Positions 10,707 to 23,930 are shown, counted from the stretch's first letter. The stretch is DNA of 64,000 nt from Diadophis punctatus similis (GCA_023053685.1 JALIGW010000005.1:18998001-19062000), one strand, 5' to 3'. The notes: a model not told the origin generated them from the letters alone. Numbers and translations are program-made.

Positions 10707-11471
10707 CAGGTGCATGTTTTAAGATTCCTTTTGAAGATCAGCAGAATCCTAGATCTGTTCCTTGTTGCTGTTTCACTTATGATCACAATAACATTTATGG
10801 CTCCTTAATTAATGGAAGTTAAAGACTGAATACGTCAACTGACTTTTTTGTCATTATAGCATATGGACGTGTAAATAATTATATCTATTAAAATTGCAGT
10901 AAAAACAGGAAACAAAAAAGCAGTAATGTCAATAAAACACTTGCTATATTCCTACCCTGAAAAAGTGTGTGTTTGTGGTGTTTTCTTTATTGTGTGTGTT
11001 TTCTTTACTGCCAAACCTTTCTCCCCAATTGTGCTCTTGGGAGTAAAATCAATAGTTAGCTTATAGTTGCAATAAAAGTAAGTATATCTTCATCAAAATC
11101 AAGAACATTGATTGTCAATACTGTAGCTGATCTCGTTCCTCAGAGTTATTTTAAGCAGCTGGCCTTTTCATAGGGAAGGATTCTTCAATGTTAGAATTAC
11201 ATTTTAATTAGTGGAAAAGAATGGTTTTAAATGTATTTTTAATGAATGAATCCTATAAGGATATGGTTGATTTGTCAACCTTGCACCAACATGTTGCACC
11301 CAATTGCTATGTAAGTCTTGAAAGTTGCAACATGATGCATCTGGAGGGCAAAGGGTTAGAAAAAGCTATTCTAGATCATATGTACCTGTACATTGCAAAG
11401 ATCAGGCGGGATGCTCTATGTCTACATTAACCTTTCATGGAGACTAGACTGTCTTTTGTCAGTGGCGGAAG
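10707..11471. other. No gene or recognised repeat
   Basis: AT-rich intron. A TGTGTG-rich patch lies near 10966-11000. The 69-codon frame at 11221 has no splice-site support. Confidence 0.4.
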
Positions 11472-11748
11472 CAGGGGTGAAATCCAGCAGGTTCTGACAG
11501 GTTCTGGAGAACCGGTAGTGGAAATTTTGAGTAGTTCAGAGAACTGGAAAATACCACCTCTGGCTGGCCCCAGAGTGGGTGGGAATGGAGATTTTTGCAA
11601 TATCCTTCCCGCAGGAATGGGGTGGGAATGGAGATTTTGCAGTATCCTTCCCCTGCTATGCCCACCAAGCTACACCCACCAAGCCACACCACGCCCACCA
11701 AGCCACACCCACAAAACCGGTTGTAAAAAAAATTGGATTTCACCACTG
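11472..11748. mobile_element. hAT MITE with 8-bp target duplication GGCGGAAG
   Basis: Ends CAGGGGTGAAATCCAGCAGG and ATTGGATTTCACCACTG are inverted. Perfect flanks GGCGGAAG lie at 11464-11471 and 11749-11756. Inside are two copies of a GGTGGGAATGGAGATTTT unit and a CCACCAAGCCACACC array. Confidence 0.88.
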
Positions 11749-11764
11749 GGCGGAAGGTAGTTTT

Positions 11765-11840
11765 CATTTCAACTACAAGGTTTCAAAACTGTTTTCAGTT
11801 TTCACTTTGACTACAAGGTTTCAAAACTGTTTTCTATGTT
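11765..11840. repeat. Tandem duplication of a ~49-bp unit
   Basis: GACTACAAGGTTTCAAAACT-type sequence occurs twice in direct orientation, each followed by GTTTTC. Confidence 0.6.
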
Positions 11841-12119
11841 GACAGAATAAGTAAACCATAGGTGGTTGGGCGGGTGGGGAGGGAGGGAGAAGAAACAATT
11901 TGGAATTTTTAAATCCATACCTATGCATGTATGTGTGCATTGCAAGAGAAAAGTACTTGCAGTATGTCTCACAAAAGGGAATTAAGAAATTATACAACAT
12001 ACAAGATTGTTGTGGACAAAATAAAAAAGGTGGGGGAATTCTGTATACCTGGAGTTGTATAAAAATAAAGGTGGACTATCAATCTAATAGCTAACAAAAA
12101 TAATAAATTAATATCTAAT

Positions 12120-13096
12120 AGATAAGTTAGTACATCACCACCCCGTCTCAATTCAGGGAGGCAGTCGATGTAATGTGCCGATGCCTGGACGATGTCAGGA
12201 TTTGGATGGGGAGAAACAGACTCAAGCTCAACCCCGACAAGACTGAGTGAGCCACTGGATACTGCTTCCTGAAGACCATGTCGACTGTCCCTCCTTGGTT
12301 CTTGAGGGAGAAAAATTAACTCCCTCAAGGTTCGCAATTTGGGAGTTCTCCTAGATCCACAGATAAAATTAGATCAACATCTTACAGCTGTGGCTAGGGG
12401 AGCTTTTGCACAAGTTCACCTGGTGCACCAATTGCGACCATACTTGGATAAGGAGGCTCTACTCACGGTCACTCATGCCCTTGTCACCTCCCGATTGGAC
12501 TACTGTAATGCGCTCTACATGGGGCTACCCTTGAAGAATATTCGGAGACTACAACTGGTGCAAAATGCAGCTGTGTGAGCTGTGGTGGGTGTTTCAAGAT
12601 ACACCCACGTAACACCTATATTCCGCCAGCTGCATTGGCTGCCCATTGGTCTCCAGGTACAATTCAAGGTGTTGATCATAATCTTTAAAGCCCTACATGG
12701 CTTAGGACCAGGTTATCTCCGGGACCGCATCCTACCTCATACTTCCCTTCGACCAGTTAGGTCCCACAGAGTGGGTCTCCTCCAGGTCCTGTCAACTAAA
12801 CAATGTTGGCTGGCGGGTCCTAGGGGGAGAGCCTTCTCTGTAGGGGCCCCTGCTCTCTGGAACCAACTCCCCCCAGAGATACGAATTGTCCCCACCTTGC
12901 TGGCCTTCCGAAAAGACATGGCTCTTCCTACAGGCTGGGTTTTGAGACAACTTCATCTGGGTCTCCCCCATGTATGTAAGATTTTGTATGCATTTTTAAA
13001 TGTATTTTAAATTGTTTTAAATTATATTGTTTAGTGGTTCTTTAAATGTTGTACGCCACCCTGAGTCCCCAGGGAGTAGGGCGGCATATAAGAATC
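12120..13096 (+). mobile_element. L2-type LINE, 3' third of reverse-transcriptase ORF, broken
   Basis: The conceptual translation carries typical L2 C-terminal blocks in order: RIWMGRNRLKLNPDKTE, then SRLDYCNALYMGLPLKNIRR, LQLVQNAAV, TPIFRQLHWLPIGLQVQFKV, LHGLGPGYLRD and FSVGAPALWNQLPPEIR. At least two in-frame stops break it (about 12247 and 12577). The 3' UTR has GTACGCCACCCTGAGTCCCC and then GGCGGCATATAAGAATCATA, after which the tail becomes a 196-bp (AAAT)n array. The 5' part is missing. Inactive. Confidence 0.88.
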
Positions 13097-13963
<867 letters not shown>

Positions 13964-14253
13964 CAGTGATGGCGAACCTATGGCACGCGTGCCACAGGTG
14001 GCACATGGAGCCATATCTGCCGGCACGCGAGCCGTTGCCCTAGGTCAACTCCAGCATGCATGTGCGTGCCGGTCAGCTGATTTTTGGCTCATGTGGAGGC
14101 TCTGTGAGGGCATTTTAGGTTTCCAGAGGGCCTCCGAGGGGGTGTTTTCACCCTCCCCAGGCATTGAATTATGGGTGTGGGCACTCACACGTGCGTGACA
14201 GCGCGCGCGCACGCGTTTTCGGCACCCGAGGGAAAAAAGGTTCCCCATCACTG
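13964..14253. mobile_element. hAT MITE with 8-bp target duplication AGATAGGC
   Basis: Ends CAGTGATGGCGAACCTATGG and AAGGTTCCCCATCACTG are inverted. Perfect AGATAGGC flanks lie at 13956-13963 and 14254-14261. The GC-rich body has GGCACGCGTGCCAC near the left end and a GCGCGCGCACGCG tract near the right. Related to the copy at 25919-26368. Confidence 0.9.
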
Positions 14254-14482
14254 AGATAGGCTCTCTAAAACAAAACATATTTACACTACTTGCTGATCTA
14301 AAATTGCAAATCTCAGCCAACTTCACAGTAGCCTTGGTGCCATCTGTGGATTGGCTTTGATTTCACTATATACCTGTATATCCTAATGAGGAAAGCTGTA
14401 CAGATTGACCTAAGACAGATTGATCATGATCCACACAGATTTACTAGTTACTATCACTTCCCATTTCCAAACCAGTAATATA

Positions 14483-15984
14483 TGCAATATAACCTTTGTT
14501 GTTCAGTCGCTATGTTCTGCCCAACTCTTTCTGATCCAACAGACCACAGCACACCCAGGCCTTCCTCTTCTCCACTGACTGCCCAAGTCTTGCCCAAACT
14601 CATGCCTGCTGTATCTATTACATTATCTAACCATCTCATCCTCTGTTGTCCCCTTCCCCTTTTGCCTTCAATCATTCTCAACATCAGGATCTTTTCCAGG
14701 GACTCCTCTCTTCTCATTTGATGGCCAAAGCATTTGAGCTTCAGCATCAGTATTTGTCCTTCCAAAGAACAGTCAGGGTTGATTTCCTTTAGAATTAACT
14801 GATTTGATCTCCTTGCGGTCCAAGGGATTCTCAAGAGTCTTCTCCAATACCACAGTTCAAAAGCATCAATTCTTCACAGTCAGCCTCCCTTATATATCCT
14901 ATTTCAATTGATCAAATCAAAGAATATCGAATCAAATAAATATCAAGCATATTGTGACTAGAGGTTCTCCAGGATAATCTGTTCCCAAGCCAGGCCCTTC
15001 AGATCTTCCACTTGCTCATTCACTGCCTCTGTAATTAGGTCTATCCACGTTGCTTCTAATTATCCTCTTTTTCTCTTTCCTTCCATGTCTCCTAGCATTA
15101 TGGACTTCTAAATAGAACTAAGATTTTACATAATGTGATAATTTGACCCTGATCATCTGTCACTTGAATGAAAACTCTGGATTAATTTATTTTATGATCC
15201 ATTGTTTGTTTTCTTAGCTATCCCTGTTATTCTCAGGATACCTTCCCCAACATAGAGTTCAAATGTGTCTATGCTCTTTCTATCCTTCTACAGCTTTTTC
15301 AAAACACACGTTTTGCTTCCATAGAATATCACAGAGAAATCATTGTCATGCAGTTCTAATCTTCGAAATTCTAGACATATCATGACATCTAAATATATTT
15401 TCCAAGGCTTTCATTGCTGCTCTACCAAATGCTAGTCAGAGACATATTTCTTGACTAAGGTTCCTTTACTATTGATAGTCAATCCTAAAAACCAGATGCT
15501 ACCTGCCATCTCAGAATCTTCATTGTCAGTTCTAAAGTCTGTCATTGTACCTATCATCATTACTTTTATCATCTTTATATTTAATCCTAGTCCCATGTTT
15601 TCTCTGTTCTATTTTCATCAGTGGAGCTTGCAGCTCATTTGCATTTTCAGCAGAGTACTGTCATCAGCAAAGCACAAGGTATTGATGTTTCATCCCCAAG
15701 TATGAAAACCATGCTTATCTTCTTCCAAACCAGACTCCTTTGACAGACATTCAGTATATAGGTTAAATAAATAAGGCGAGACTATACATACTTGACTCTC
15801 TCCTTTGTCAGCCTGGATCTAGTCTGAATGTCCATATTCTATGGACTCTGGCCTTCCTGTCTTATGCATAAATTTTTCATGAGGATAATAAAATGGTATG
15901 GGATTCCCATTTCCTTAAAATATTCCACAGATTGACATGTTTGACACAACTGATCCCTTTGTACAATCTGTACTTAATGACTTT

Positions 15985-16068
<84 letters not shown>

Positions 16069-16365
16069 TTTGGTTTTCCCAATTTCCCAATGTTCCAATG
16101 TGCATCAACAGTAATATATCTTATTCTTTGGCCTTTTCTAAAACCGGTGTGAACATCAGACATCTCTCTTTCTATATAAACTCCAGTAAACTACACTGAA
16201 TGATTGTAAGCAATATTTTACTGGCATGTGAAATTAATAATATTGTATAATAATATTGTTATACAAGAATTTGCACACTCTTTTTAACTCTCCATTTCTT
16301 GACATTGGTATGCAGATTGGTCTCTTCTAATGTGTTGCCCACTGTGTATCTATCCAGGTTGCTAG
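14483..16365 (-). mobile_element. Bov-B LINE, antisense, interrupted by (TTTC)n
   Basis: The 3' end begins TTTGTTGTTCAGTCGCTATG and follows the well-known Bov-B order in antisense: CCATCTCATCCTCTGTTGTC, GTCCAAGGGATTCTCAAGAG, CACAGTTCAAAAGCATCAAT, then reverse-transcriptase coding antisense (CATCAGCAAAGCACAAGGTA, AGGTTAAATAAATAAGGCGA, CCTTTTCTAAAACCGGTGTG, TACTGGCATGTGAAATTAAT). A (TTTC)n array at 15981-16070 sits within the coding part. Many stops, so inactive. Bov-B is known for horizontal transfer involving squamates. Confidence 0.88.
15981..16070. repeat. (TTTC)n microsatellite inside Bov-B
   Basis: About 22 near-perfect units. Confidence 0.95.
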
Positions 16366-16796
16366 GATAATGGGGTTAGTGATTCTTCTTCTGTTGAAAA
16401 TCAGAAGTATACTGATATACAAATATTTAACATTTCTTGAGCTGAATAAAAATCCAAATTCAAATCCAAATTCACTTCAGTCTCAACTTCTGTTTTATCA
16501 AGTAAATTCAATTCTTCTTCTATATTCTCTATTAAATCCATATTTTAGTGTTAAACAATTGTGTAATTTCTGAGTACACTGTTCCCATTGTTTCCAAACT
16601 GCCATAATTTCTTCTATAGTCAAATAATATTGCTTCATTGTATATTAATGGATGTCTTCTCCTTTAACTGTAATATTTGATTCTCTCTTGTTCCATCTAT
16701 TCAACCTTCAAAATTCCCACTTAGCATATACCATATACAGTAGGTATTTATTTTCCAATCAGCAAAAATTTCACATGGGAAGATTTCTTACAAAAT
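16366..16796. other. No gene or clear repeat (possible Bov-B extension)
   Basis: AT-rich, pyrimidine-rich sequence directly after the recognisable Bov-B. It could be further diverged Bov-B antisense, but I see no diagnostic block. Confidence 0.35.
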
Positions 16797-17170
16797 CATA
16801 TATTATTATATTATTATATTATATATTATATATTATATATTATATATTATATATTATATATTATTATATATTATTATATATTATTATATATTATTAGATT
16901 AGATTAGATTAGATTAGATTAGATTAGATTAGATTAGATTATTAGATTATATTATATATTATTATATTAGATTAGATTATATTAGATTAGATTATATTAG
17001 ATTAGATTATATTAGATTATATATTATTATATTATATTATATTATATTATATTATATTATATTATATTATATTATATTATATTATATTATATTATATTAT
17101 ATTATATTATATTATATTATATTATATTATATTATATTATATTATATTATATTATATTATTATTATATGT
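16797..17170. repeat. Compound AT satellite: (ATTAT/ATAT), (TTAGA)n, (ATATT)n
   Basis: Three linked blocks: TATATTATATATT at 16797-16892, TTAGA pentamers at about 16893-16938 with scattered TTAGATTATA units to 17020, and a long ATTAT-type array to about 17165. Confidence 0.92.
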
Positions 17171-17466
17171 TTGTGTTATTTTATTTTATTTTAAACTTGC
17201 TTCAAGAAATCTTTTTTCAAGTCCATCTAGCCACTTAATTTTCTAAAATCAACATTCTTGTCCCCATTTTGCTGTTTTCCAAAAATTAAAGTTCTTCTAT
17301 TTAATCTTTAAACTTATATAAAACTTTTTTTCATCTAGACTAGAAGGAGACTCTCCTGACATCATGAGGCTTGGCTTTCAGAAGGTTCTTAACTTCCAGT
17401 AACTCACTAACAAACAACTTCCTAAAGAAGTAGACAGGAAGTAGACAAAATCAGTATCCCTTACAA

Positions 17467-17590
17467 CAGGGGTGTCAAACTGGCGGCCCATGGGCCAGAT
17501 GTGTCACATTCAGGCCACGCCCACCCCAGCTCCGCAAAGGCAAAAAACATCGCGATATGTCACGTGACGTGATCGAGTTTGACACTCATG
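17467..17590. mobile_element. hAT MITE, flanks CCTTACAA / CCTTAGAA
   Basis: Left end CAGGGGTGTCAAACTGGCGG and right end GATCGAGTTTGACACTCATG are inverted. The 8-bp flanks at 17459-17466 and 17591-17598 differ at one base. Same family as 57488-57625. Middle: CACGTGACGTGAT. Confidence 0.82.
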
Positions 17591-17598
17591 CCTTAGAA

Positions 17599-19034
17599 GG
17601 TACCAAACTGCAGCTTAGGTAGGATAGTATTTCCTCTAACTCCCACAGCTCTCAAATCTGCTGGAGATTTCTATTTTATGATCTCTTTATAGAGAGCCTT
17701 GAATGGAGCAAACCCGTGGGTGAGCCAATCCTTTCCTTGATCTGGAAAGGAGTTCTGAAGAGTCAATCCACCCACTGGCTTCTCTTTCACCGTGGCCATC
17801 ATTCAGTTCACCATTGCTTCCCTGAAAGTCCTATTTTCACCAATTCTCAAAATCCATATCAATTAGCTGTGTCTGTCTAAAAAACAATAGTGGCATAAAC
17901 ACACTGATTTACAAGCAACAGTAAAATTGGGAATGAGTTGTAGCCTGTTGAGAATTGTTGCTCAATTTGATGAAAGTGAATTTTGATGTCCTCATGGTTT
18001 GCCTTTAAATTTGACTAAATTTGGAAGCATTTATCTGAAATTTCAAAAGTTTAATGGATGCTTTGAATTCATTAATAAACATGTCCATGGTCTTTGTGAA
18101 AGATGCATATAAGATGCCTGTCACTGTTGCATATAATGTAATTTCTGACAAGCAGAAATATAGCAATATTACTATCTTAAAGAAAATCCATCCATTTTCA
18201 TTGTAGAAACCAAAACCATAAAACCTTTTCTCCTCTGATTTTTTTTTTTTTTTGGTAAATTCTTTGGATTTTCTAATGATATTAAGCAACTATATATTGA
18301 AAACATACATGTTAAAGTGGTCACAAAGCAGAAAACTAGTTTAATATTATTTGGCTCCCTCTAATAAGTTATTTATGAAACTCAAATTAGAAATAGTTTT
18401 AGTAATAACAAATGATTGCTCCCTTGGTTCAGCAACATATATACTTAAGGCAGTACACCTTCAATAATTTAAAGGCAATAAGCTTGCCAAAATTGAAGGA
18501 AAGGGAGGGAAAATATACTCAACTTTCTTCAAGATCATTAGTGCTTGAACAATGCCACTCTTTTCAGTTCTTCGCTTTATTAGTGGTACAACAGTTTAGG
18601 TGTTTCACTGGAACCAAACCCTCTATGCAAACCTACTTCACAGTTGAAAATAAAATTGGGAGGGGGGAGTTAATTATGTATGCTTATTGTGAGCTCACAG
18701 AAGAAAACTGTAGTCAGAGGCTTATGGGACTCATATTGTAGATCTTCAGTTCTAAGTATGACATGTGATGAGTGACAAAATTATTGACTGAAGCACCTAT
18801 CTAAAATAATCATAGGTTTAGGATTGGCCTATCAATCAAACTGATTTTTGGAACCTACAAAACTAAACAAAAAAAAAGTATTCACTGTGGATAAGGAATC
18901 TTGCTTTCTTTTCAGTTTATTCTTTGCACCTGGATTCTTTCCTCCTTGATTCTCACTCCTGTTGCTTCTGTGATCATGCTATACAGAAACCAGCTTCTGA
19001 GTCGCCTGAAGAACTATCTACAGACCCAGATTTA
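17599..19034. other. No gene or recognised repeat
   Basis: AT-rich intron. A T16 run lies near 18239. The 109-codon frame at 18412 lacks splice context and family signature. Confidence 0.45.
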
Positions 19035-19119
<85 letters not shown>

Positions 19120-19154
19120 ATCTATCTATCCATCCATCCATCCATCCATCCATT
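19035..19154. repeat. (CTAT)n-(CATC)n compound microsatellite, Bkm-type
   Basis: About 24 CTAT units pass into CATC units, the complement of GATA/GATG. Confidence 0.95.
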
Positions 19155-20216
19155 ACCATCTTTGCATATAGAACACATTTTACTGCAATCACAATTCCTT
19201 TTTTTCCCTGTGATGTATCAACAAATACACAGGAACTCATGCACATCTCAAAAGAAGCATCACAATGCAGTTATACATACTATCTCATTAATATTCTGAA
19301 GCCATAATGTGTTTGGCATAAGTTACAATTGAGCTGTCAGTGTAATTGGCAACAGTTAATTAATTGGCATTCTTCAGATAAAATAAGATAAGCCCTCTCC
19401 ATTCCCTTCAGTTTTTTCAAGTGTTTTGTCAGTGTCAGTCTGTGCATCAGCGGGGCATAGAGGGAAAATAAAAATGAATTTAAGGAATAGAAAGCACTAG
19501 CAAATTTGAGATTGAGATTAAGCTGGAATTCAGGAACAAAAAACAAAGAACATTAATCAAGGAACCATAAAATGATTCTAACTTTTCCCATTGTGATAGA
19601 AAAGGACCTGATTTCATTTTTCCTCTAAAGCAACAGAAATGGGATACATAACTATTTACAATGGGATGCAGAACTATTTCAGAGATCATTGCTATGAAAT
19701 AATAACAGAGAGGAATTTTCAATGGTTCTGTCTTTTCTTCTGTCCAGTGGACTGAAGCCTCCCTCTTTTCCATTCACAATTCAATCCAAGGCAGAAGGCA
19801 TCTGAGAGAATTTGCCTTACTGGAAGCTTCTTCTGTTAGTTATTGGAGTTACTGTAAGGAACAGTCAAAACAGTTGAAGTGAAGCGATGTGGCCATTTCA
19901 TTTCACTTTTGGAAATAAGGCCACGTGGTTTCAAAAAGCATTGTCAAAGCAAAGCCCCCTCCCCTTTTTGAGTAATGAGGGTAAAAATAAAAAGAACAGC
20001 AGCAGCAGCCTCTCCCACCTGGCCATAATAAAACTCAAATTGATGACAAAAAAGTTCAAAAGTATCCTGTAAATGAGGCAGAGAAGAGGAAATGTCTTCC
20101 ATGAAAGAAAAATATGGAGAAACCAGAAAAATCTATTAATTAAATGTATTTCCTAGTTTTAGAATAAATGCCTTACAATTCATATCATTATCATCACTAA
20201 CACCATCACTAACACC
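19155..20216. other. No gene or recognised repeat
   Basis: Intron sequence with no splice-bounded frame. An ACTAACACCATCACTAACACC repeat pair lies directly left of the LTR. Confidence 0.4.
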
Positions 20217-20612
20217 TGTCAACCTTGAAAGCTGATCTGACTGAGGCCATTTTGAGGCTTCAGTGCTGCCACAGCTGGAGCTAAGGGGTAGGGATGGGGG
20301 AGTAGAGATAGCTGGGGTTTGTAGCCAAAACAAAATACTTTCTCTTGGGAACCAAGGACATTCCAGCAGGTGCTTGGAAGGAGGGGACTGAGGTTACCTA
20401 GCAACTGGACTGTATCCTGATTGGACCATGTGACTGATTGTTTTGAGAAAGTGAAAAACTTCTTCTTTTAATTAGGTGAAAACCACGGGAACATTTAGAG
20501 TTGGTTTTCACAAGCCTGTGCCGATATGGCATATTCAATAAAACTATTATTTGAGGAATCTACCTGCCTCGGAGTTTTGTTTGCTGTGGGTGTGTTACTT
20601 GGAACCCTGACA
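20217..20612 (+). mobile_element. Solo LTR, 396 bp (TGTCAACC...CCTGACA)
   Basis: The block starts TGTCAACCTTGAAAGCTGAT and ends GGAACCCTGACA, giving TG...CA termini with short inverted repeats (TGTCA/TGACA). Flanks ACACC and ACACT fit a 5-bp target duplication with one change. It contains AATAAA at 20537 and a GGACCATGTGACTGATTG block shared with a second copy at 51083. No internal viral genes are present. Confidence 0.7.
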
Positions 20613-22009
20613 ACACTAATATAATCTACTCAAACCCTTGTTTTTCTTCTGTGACAAAAGCCACAATATCCGTTCTCGTTCTTCTGAAGGCCTAGGGCAA
20701 TAGTTAGTCAGATAGCAGGAAAAGAGGACATAGGTTCCTTCCAGGTCTGAAGTAAAACTATCAAGAGGCTTTACCAGTTTCAATATAAGGATGCTCAGAA
20801 TACTTTTTAGAAGCCATCTTTATTATTAGACCCAAATTGAAAAATTGACCAAAAGGGAACGATTGAGCACATAATGTGATGGCTTCACTTCAGACTGGGC
20901 CTTTAATCAAGTGTTGATGGATACATCTCCAAATCTTAAGGCTCTGAAAATTATTGGTTCTCTACTGGTGGCTAGTAATGACACTGAACAAGAGTCAGAT
21001 CTCCCAAGTGACTCTCAAAATCTATTATAGTTTATAAAATAAAATTTAGGGATAGGATATCTTCAAGTTATTCTCTGAAAACATATAAGCCTTTTGAAGC
21101 CTGCCCATATCCTTTGGCTGTTAAAATAAATGAAATTTGGGGGAAACTATAATCAACCTTCACTGCTTTCAAGGAAGAAAAGCAACGTTTGCAATAGCTG
21201 CTCTTCTTGACACATTTAATATACTTGTTTTACTTAAAAAGTAAAGGGACCAAGTAAATTCAAAGCCTATATATAATTTGGTTGAATGTCACACTGAATG
21301 AGGAAAGGTCACTAATGCATAGCATACAAAAAGGCTACATCTAAATTACCATATAATAGTATGATTCATTGAGTAGTTGGTAATTTTTCTGTATTGTATA
21401 AAGTCTGAACCATTTCTCCTCTTCTAAACAAGTTATATTGATTAGACGGAGTGTAGAGGGGTACTAGAATATAAACTATGCTTCTCCCTTTAGGTAACTC
21501 CCTCCCTCCTCCCAAATAACTAAATCCGTGCTGTGTTTAACAGTTTCTTTTTATCTGACAGAACATAACGATTCATTACACTTTCCTGCAGAAAATTAAA
21601 AGTTTCTGCTTCCAGGTAATTTACAACTGCCAAATCTGGCTTAGGGAGCATTTGCCAACTTTCACTGCTTCATAATGAATTAGCAACACTGATTGTAGGT
21701 TACTTAATACATTTAAATTAAATGATATTTCCTGCTTGTTCCTCTTGTTATCGTTTTTCATTCCCCACAATCAGGTATAGAGATATATAGGTACAATTAT
21801 TTCTGCATAACTGCCAAGGAGGATAAATAAAATTCTGCGCTACAATATCTGTAGAATTTATTTTTATGTGCATCAGGTTATGCAATGCTACGCCTCTGAG
21901 CACTGAGCATCCACAAGCCTAGATGATACTCAGAGCCCCTACCCCCGGTTTAATTAAATTTAAAATATAGTTGAAATTAGTCAAGATTTTGATACATCTC
22001 TTGAGACCT
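20613..22009. other. No gene or recognised repeat
   Basis: About 1.4 kb of AT-rich intron. Nothing coding or repeated was recognised. Confidence 0.45.
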
Positions 22010-22860
22010 AAGGAGATGTTGGTATTCCTCGTCAAGATCACCCAAGGTCTTGAAATTATCTGGCAAAATCATACAACATGTCAGCGATAATCCTGCCAAA
22101 ATCTTGTGGAAGTTACATCATTTTTATTCAAAACATCATGGTTGGTCAAACAATCATCCAGATATTTAGACTTGATTTGGCATTTTTATCCACCTATTGA
22201 GACCTTCCCAAGGACTGGGTTAGGCAGATGTTGTTCTTTGATAGTGTTAAAGGATGTAAGCTGTTCCAAATAAAGCTGCCTTTTGCAATTGACTAATGTC
22301 AATGCCAATGTTATTCAAATGAGGCCACAATTGCTTTGGGATGGTACCCAAGGTTGGTACTAGCTTTGCTTTCTTTTGCCACATAGTCATTCTGCTTCTT
22401 TTTGCAGGTTTTTATATTTTGTGATCCAGTTCTTTCTCTTTTATTCTGCTGCCTCCAAGTATTGCAATGTCCACTGTCCAGAGGGTTTTTTCCCTCCTTA
22501 TTGACAATTGTTAAGCCTGGAATATCATAAGGCAAGTTCTTATCTCTTTGAATTCTAAAGTTTGAATTCTTCACTTTAGCTCCTTCATTTTCTATTACTT
22601 TGTCTATGTTGAAGTCCTACCATTGCAGGAAAATTTCTTACAGATATTTCAATGCACCATTGTTGCTACTTTGTCATGCCTTTGTTTGCAGTCAGTCTGG
22701 GAAACCTTCTTATAACAGCTAATTAGGTCATCCACAGTTTATTCAGCTTCTTTGCAGAGATGGCATTGGGTGTCTATTGGTGTCTTCTCAATTCTGGCTT
22801 TGTATGCCTTTGTTCTTAAGCCTTAGTCTTATGCAGCCCGAATTGTCTCTTTTGTCTCTT
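22010..22860 (-). mobile_element. R4/Dong-like LINE, C-terminal part, antisense, decayed
   Basis: On the minus strand a frame at 22574-22311 contains LPYDIPGLTIVNKE and, after changes, a DIAIPGD-like position (DSGHCNTW) followed by EKxxxxQNIKTCKKKQ. This pattern is familiar from R4/Dong-type vertebrate LINE C-termini. The upstream minus sequence (CAATGCCATCTCTGCAAAGA) fits the cysteine-rich part. The family name is inference. Confidence 0.5.
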
Positions 22861-23431
22861 CAACTTTCCTGCTCTTGGCCATTACCAGGTCTTGTTGTTA
22901 TCTGCTTTCCCTGCTATTTGTATTTTCCATGTTCTGGCCATGCAATACTTTGTCATATTGTAATACTTTGCCTTGCCATTGCTCTTTTCTGTGCTTTGTT
23001 TGGGCTTTCTTACAGGTCAGTTTTTGCCTCTCTTGTATTATTTTAGTGCTCACATTATCATATAAAATTGTGTGACAATAGCAGTCCTCCCCACAAAAAG
23101 TTAATCCATAATGCACATAATGTCACCTACATTTCAGTTCAATAATGCACAAACTTTCTTTTGACCAATGTATAGTACCCTGCGCAATAGTGGAGAATAT
23201 CTGTATGTCGGATGTAGGATGAGGGTAAAGATTTGTACTCCAAGCTTGTGGATTGGTTTCCAAATGTTTCATTACCAGGCTTGAAAGTTTGAAAACTCCA
23301 CTGAACATGTTACCTAGCTTGGTAATGAAACGTTGGGAAATCAACCCAAAAGCTTGGACAATGAATCTTTACCCTCATATTACCTATGTATTACCACTAT
23401 CAAGAGTTACCATCTACAAGAAGATGTAAAC
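22861..23431. other. No gene or clear repeat
   Basis: Pyrimidine-rich at first. The two copies of a CCAAGCTTGTGGATTGGTTTCC / GGAAATCAACCCAAAAGCTTGG-like segment at 23239 and 23336 are imperfect inverted repeats and might be a small foldback element. Confidence 0.35.
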
Positions 23432-23922
23432 CAGCAGTTCTCAACCTGTGGGTCGTGACCCCTTTGGGTGTCGAATGACCCTTTCACAGGAGTCGCCTAA
23501 GACCATCGGAAAATACATATTTCCGATGGTCTTAGGAACCAAGACACCGCTCCTCTATCCGTCTCCAGGCAGGTCCACCCACATGCAAATAGACTACTGC
23601 AAAAAAAATATCTGTACCATGGGAACTTCTGAGCATGAACAGAAGCCAAATTTCTGGCACTGCACATGCCTCGCCATCTTGTTTTTGGCTTTTTTTTTGT
23701 ATTTTTTTTTTAAAAATTGGCACTGCGCATGCGTGCACACACAAAGCGCACACGCACCCACAAGGCGCGCCCTGCAGCGTAGGAGGAAGCGAACCGGCAG
23801 CGAGGTAAGTTAGAACTCACCCCTGAGTTTCCTAATAATTTTATTATTTTATGGTTGGGGGTGACCACAACATGAGGAACTGTATTAAAGGGTCGCGGCA
23901 TTAGGAAGGTTGAGAACCACTG
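23432..23922. mobile_element. SPIN-like hAT element, 491 bp, target duplication ATGTAAAC
   Basis: Ends CAGCAGTTCTCAACCTGTGG and AAGGTTGAGAACCACTG. The left part reads GGGTCGTGACCCCTTTGGGT and then a near-perfect hairpin with 17-bp arms (CCTAAGACCATCGGAAA and its complement) around 23496-23536, the diagnostic SPIN arrangement. Perfect ATGTAAAC flanks lie at 23424-23431 and 23923-23930. No transposase. The centre has a CpG-rich GCGCATGCGTGCACACAC part. Confidence 0.9.
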
Positions 23923-23930
23923 ATGTAAAC

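Noticed and set aside
12339..13010. Two adjacent frames as host genes
   Set aside because: Their motifs are L2 reverse-transcriptase C-terminus; a stop separates them and the sequence ends in an L2 tail.
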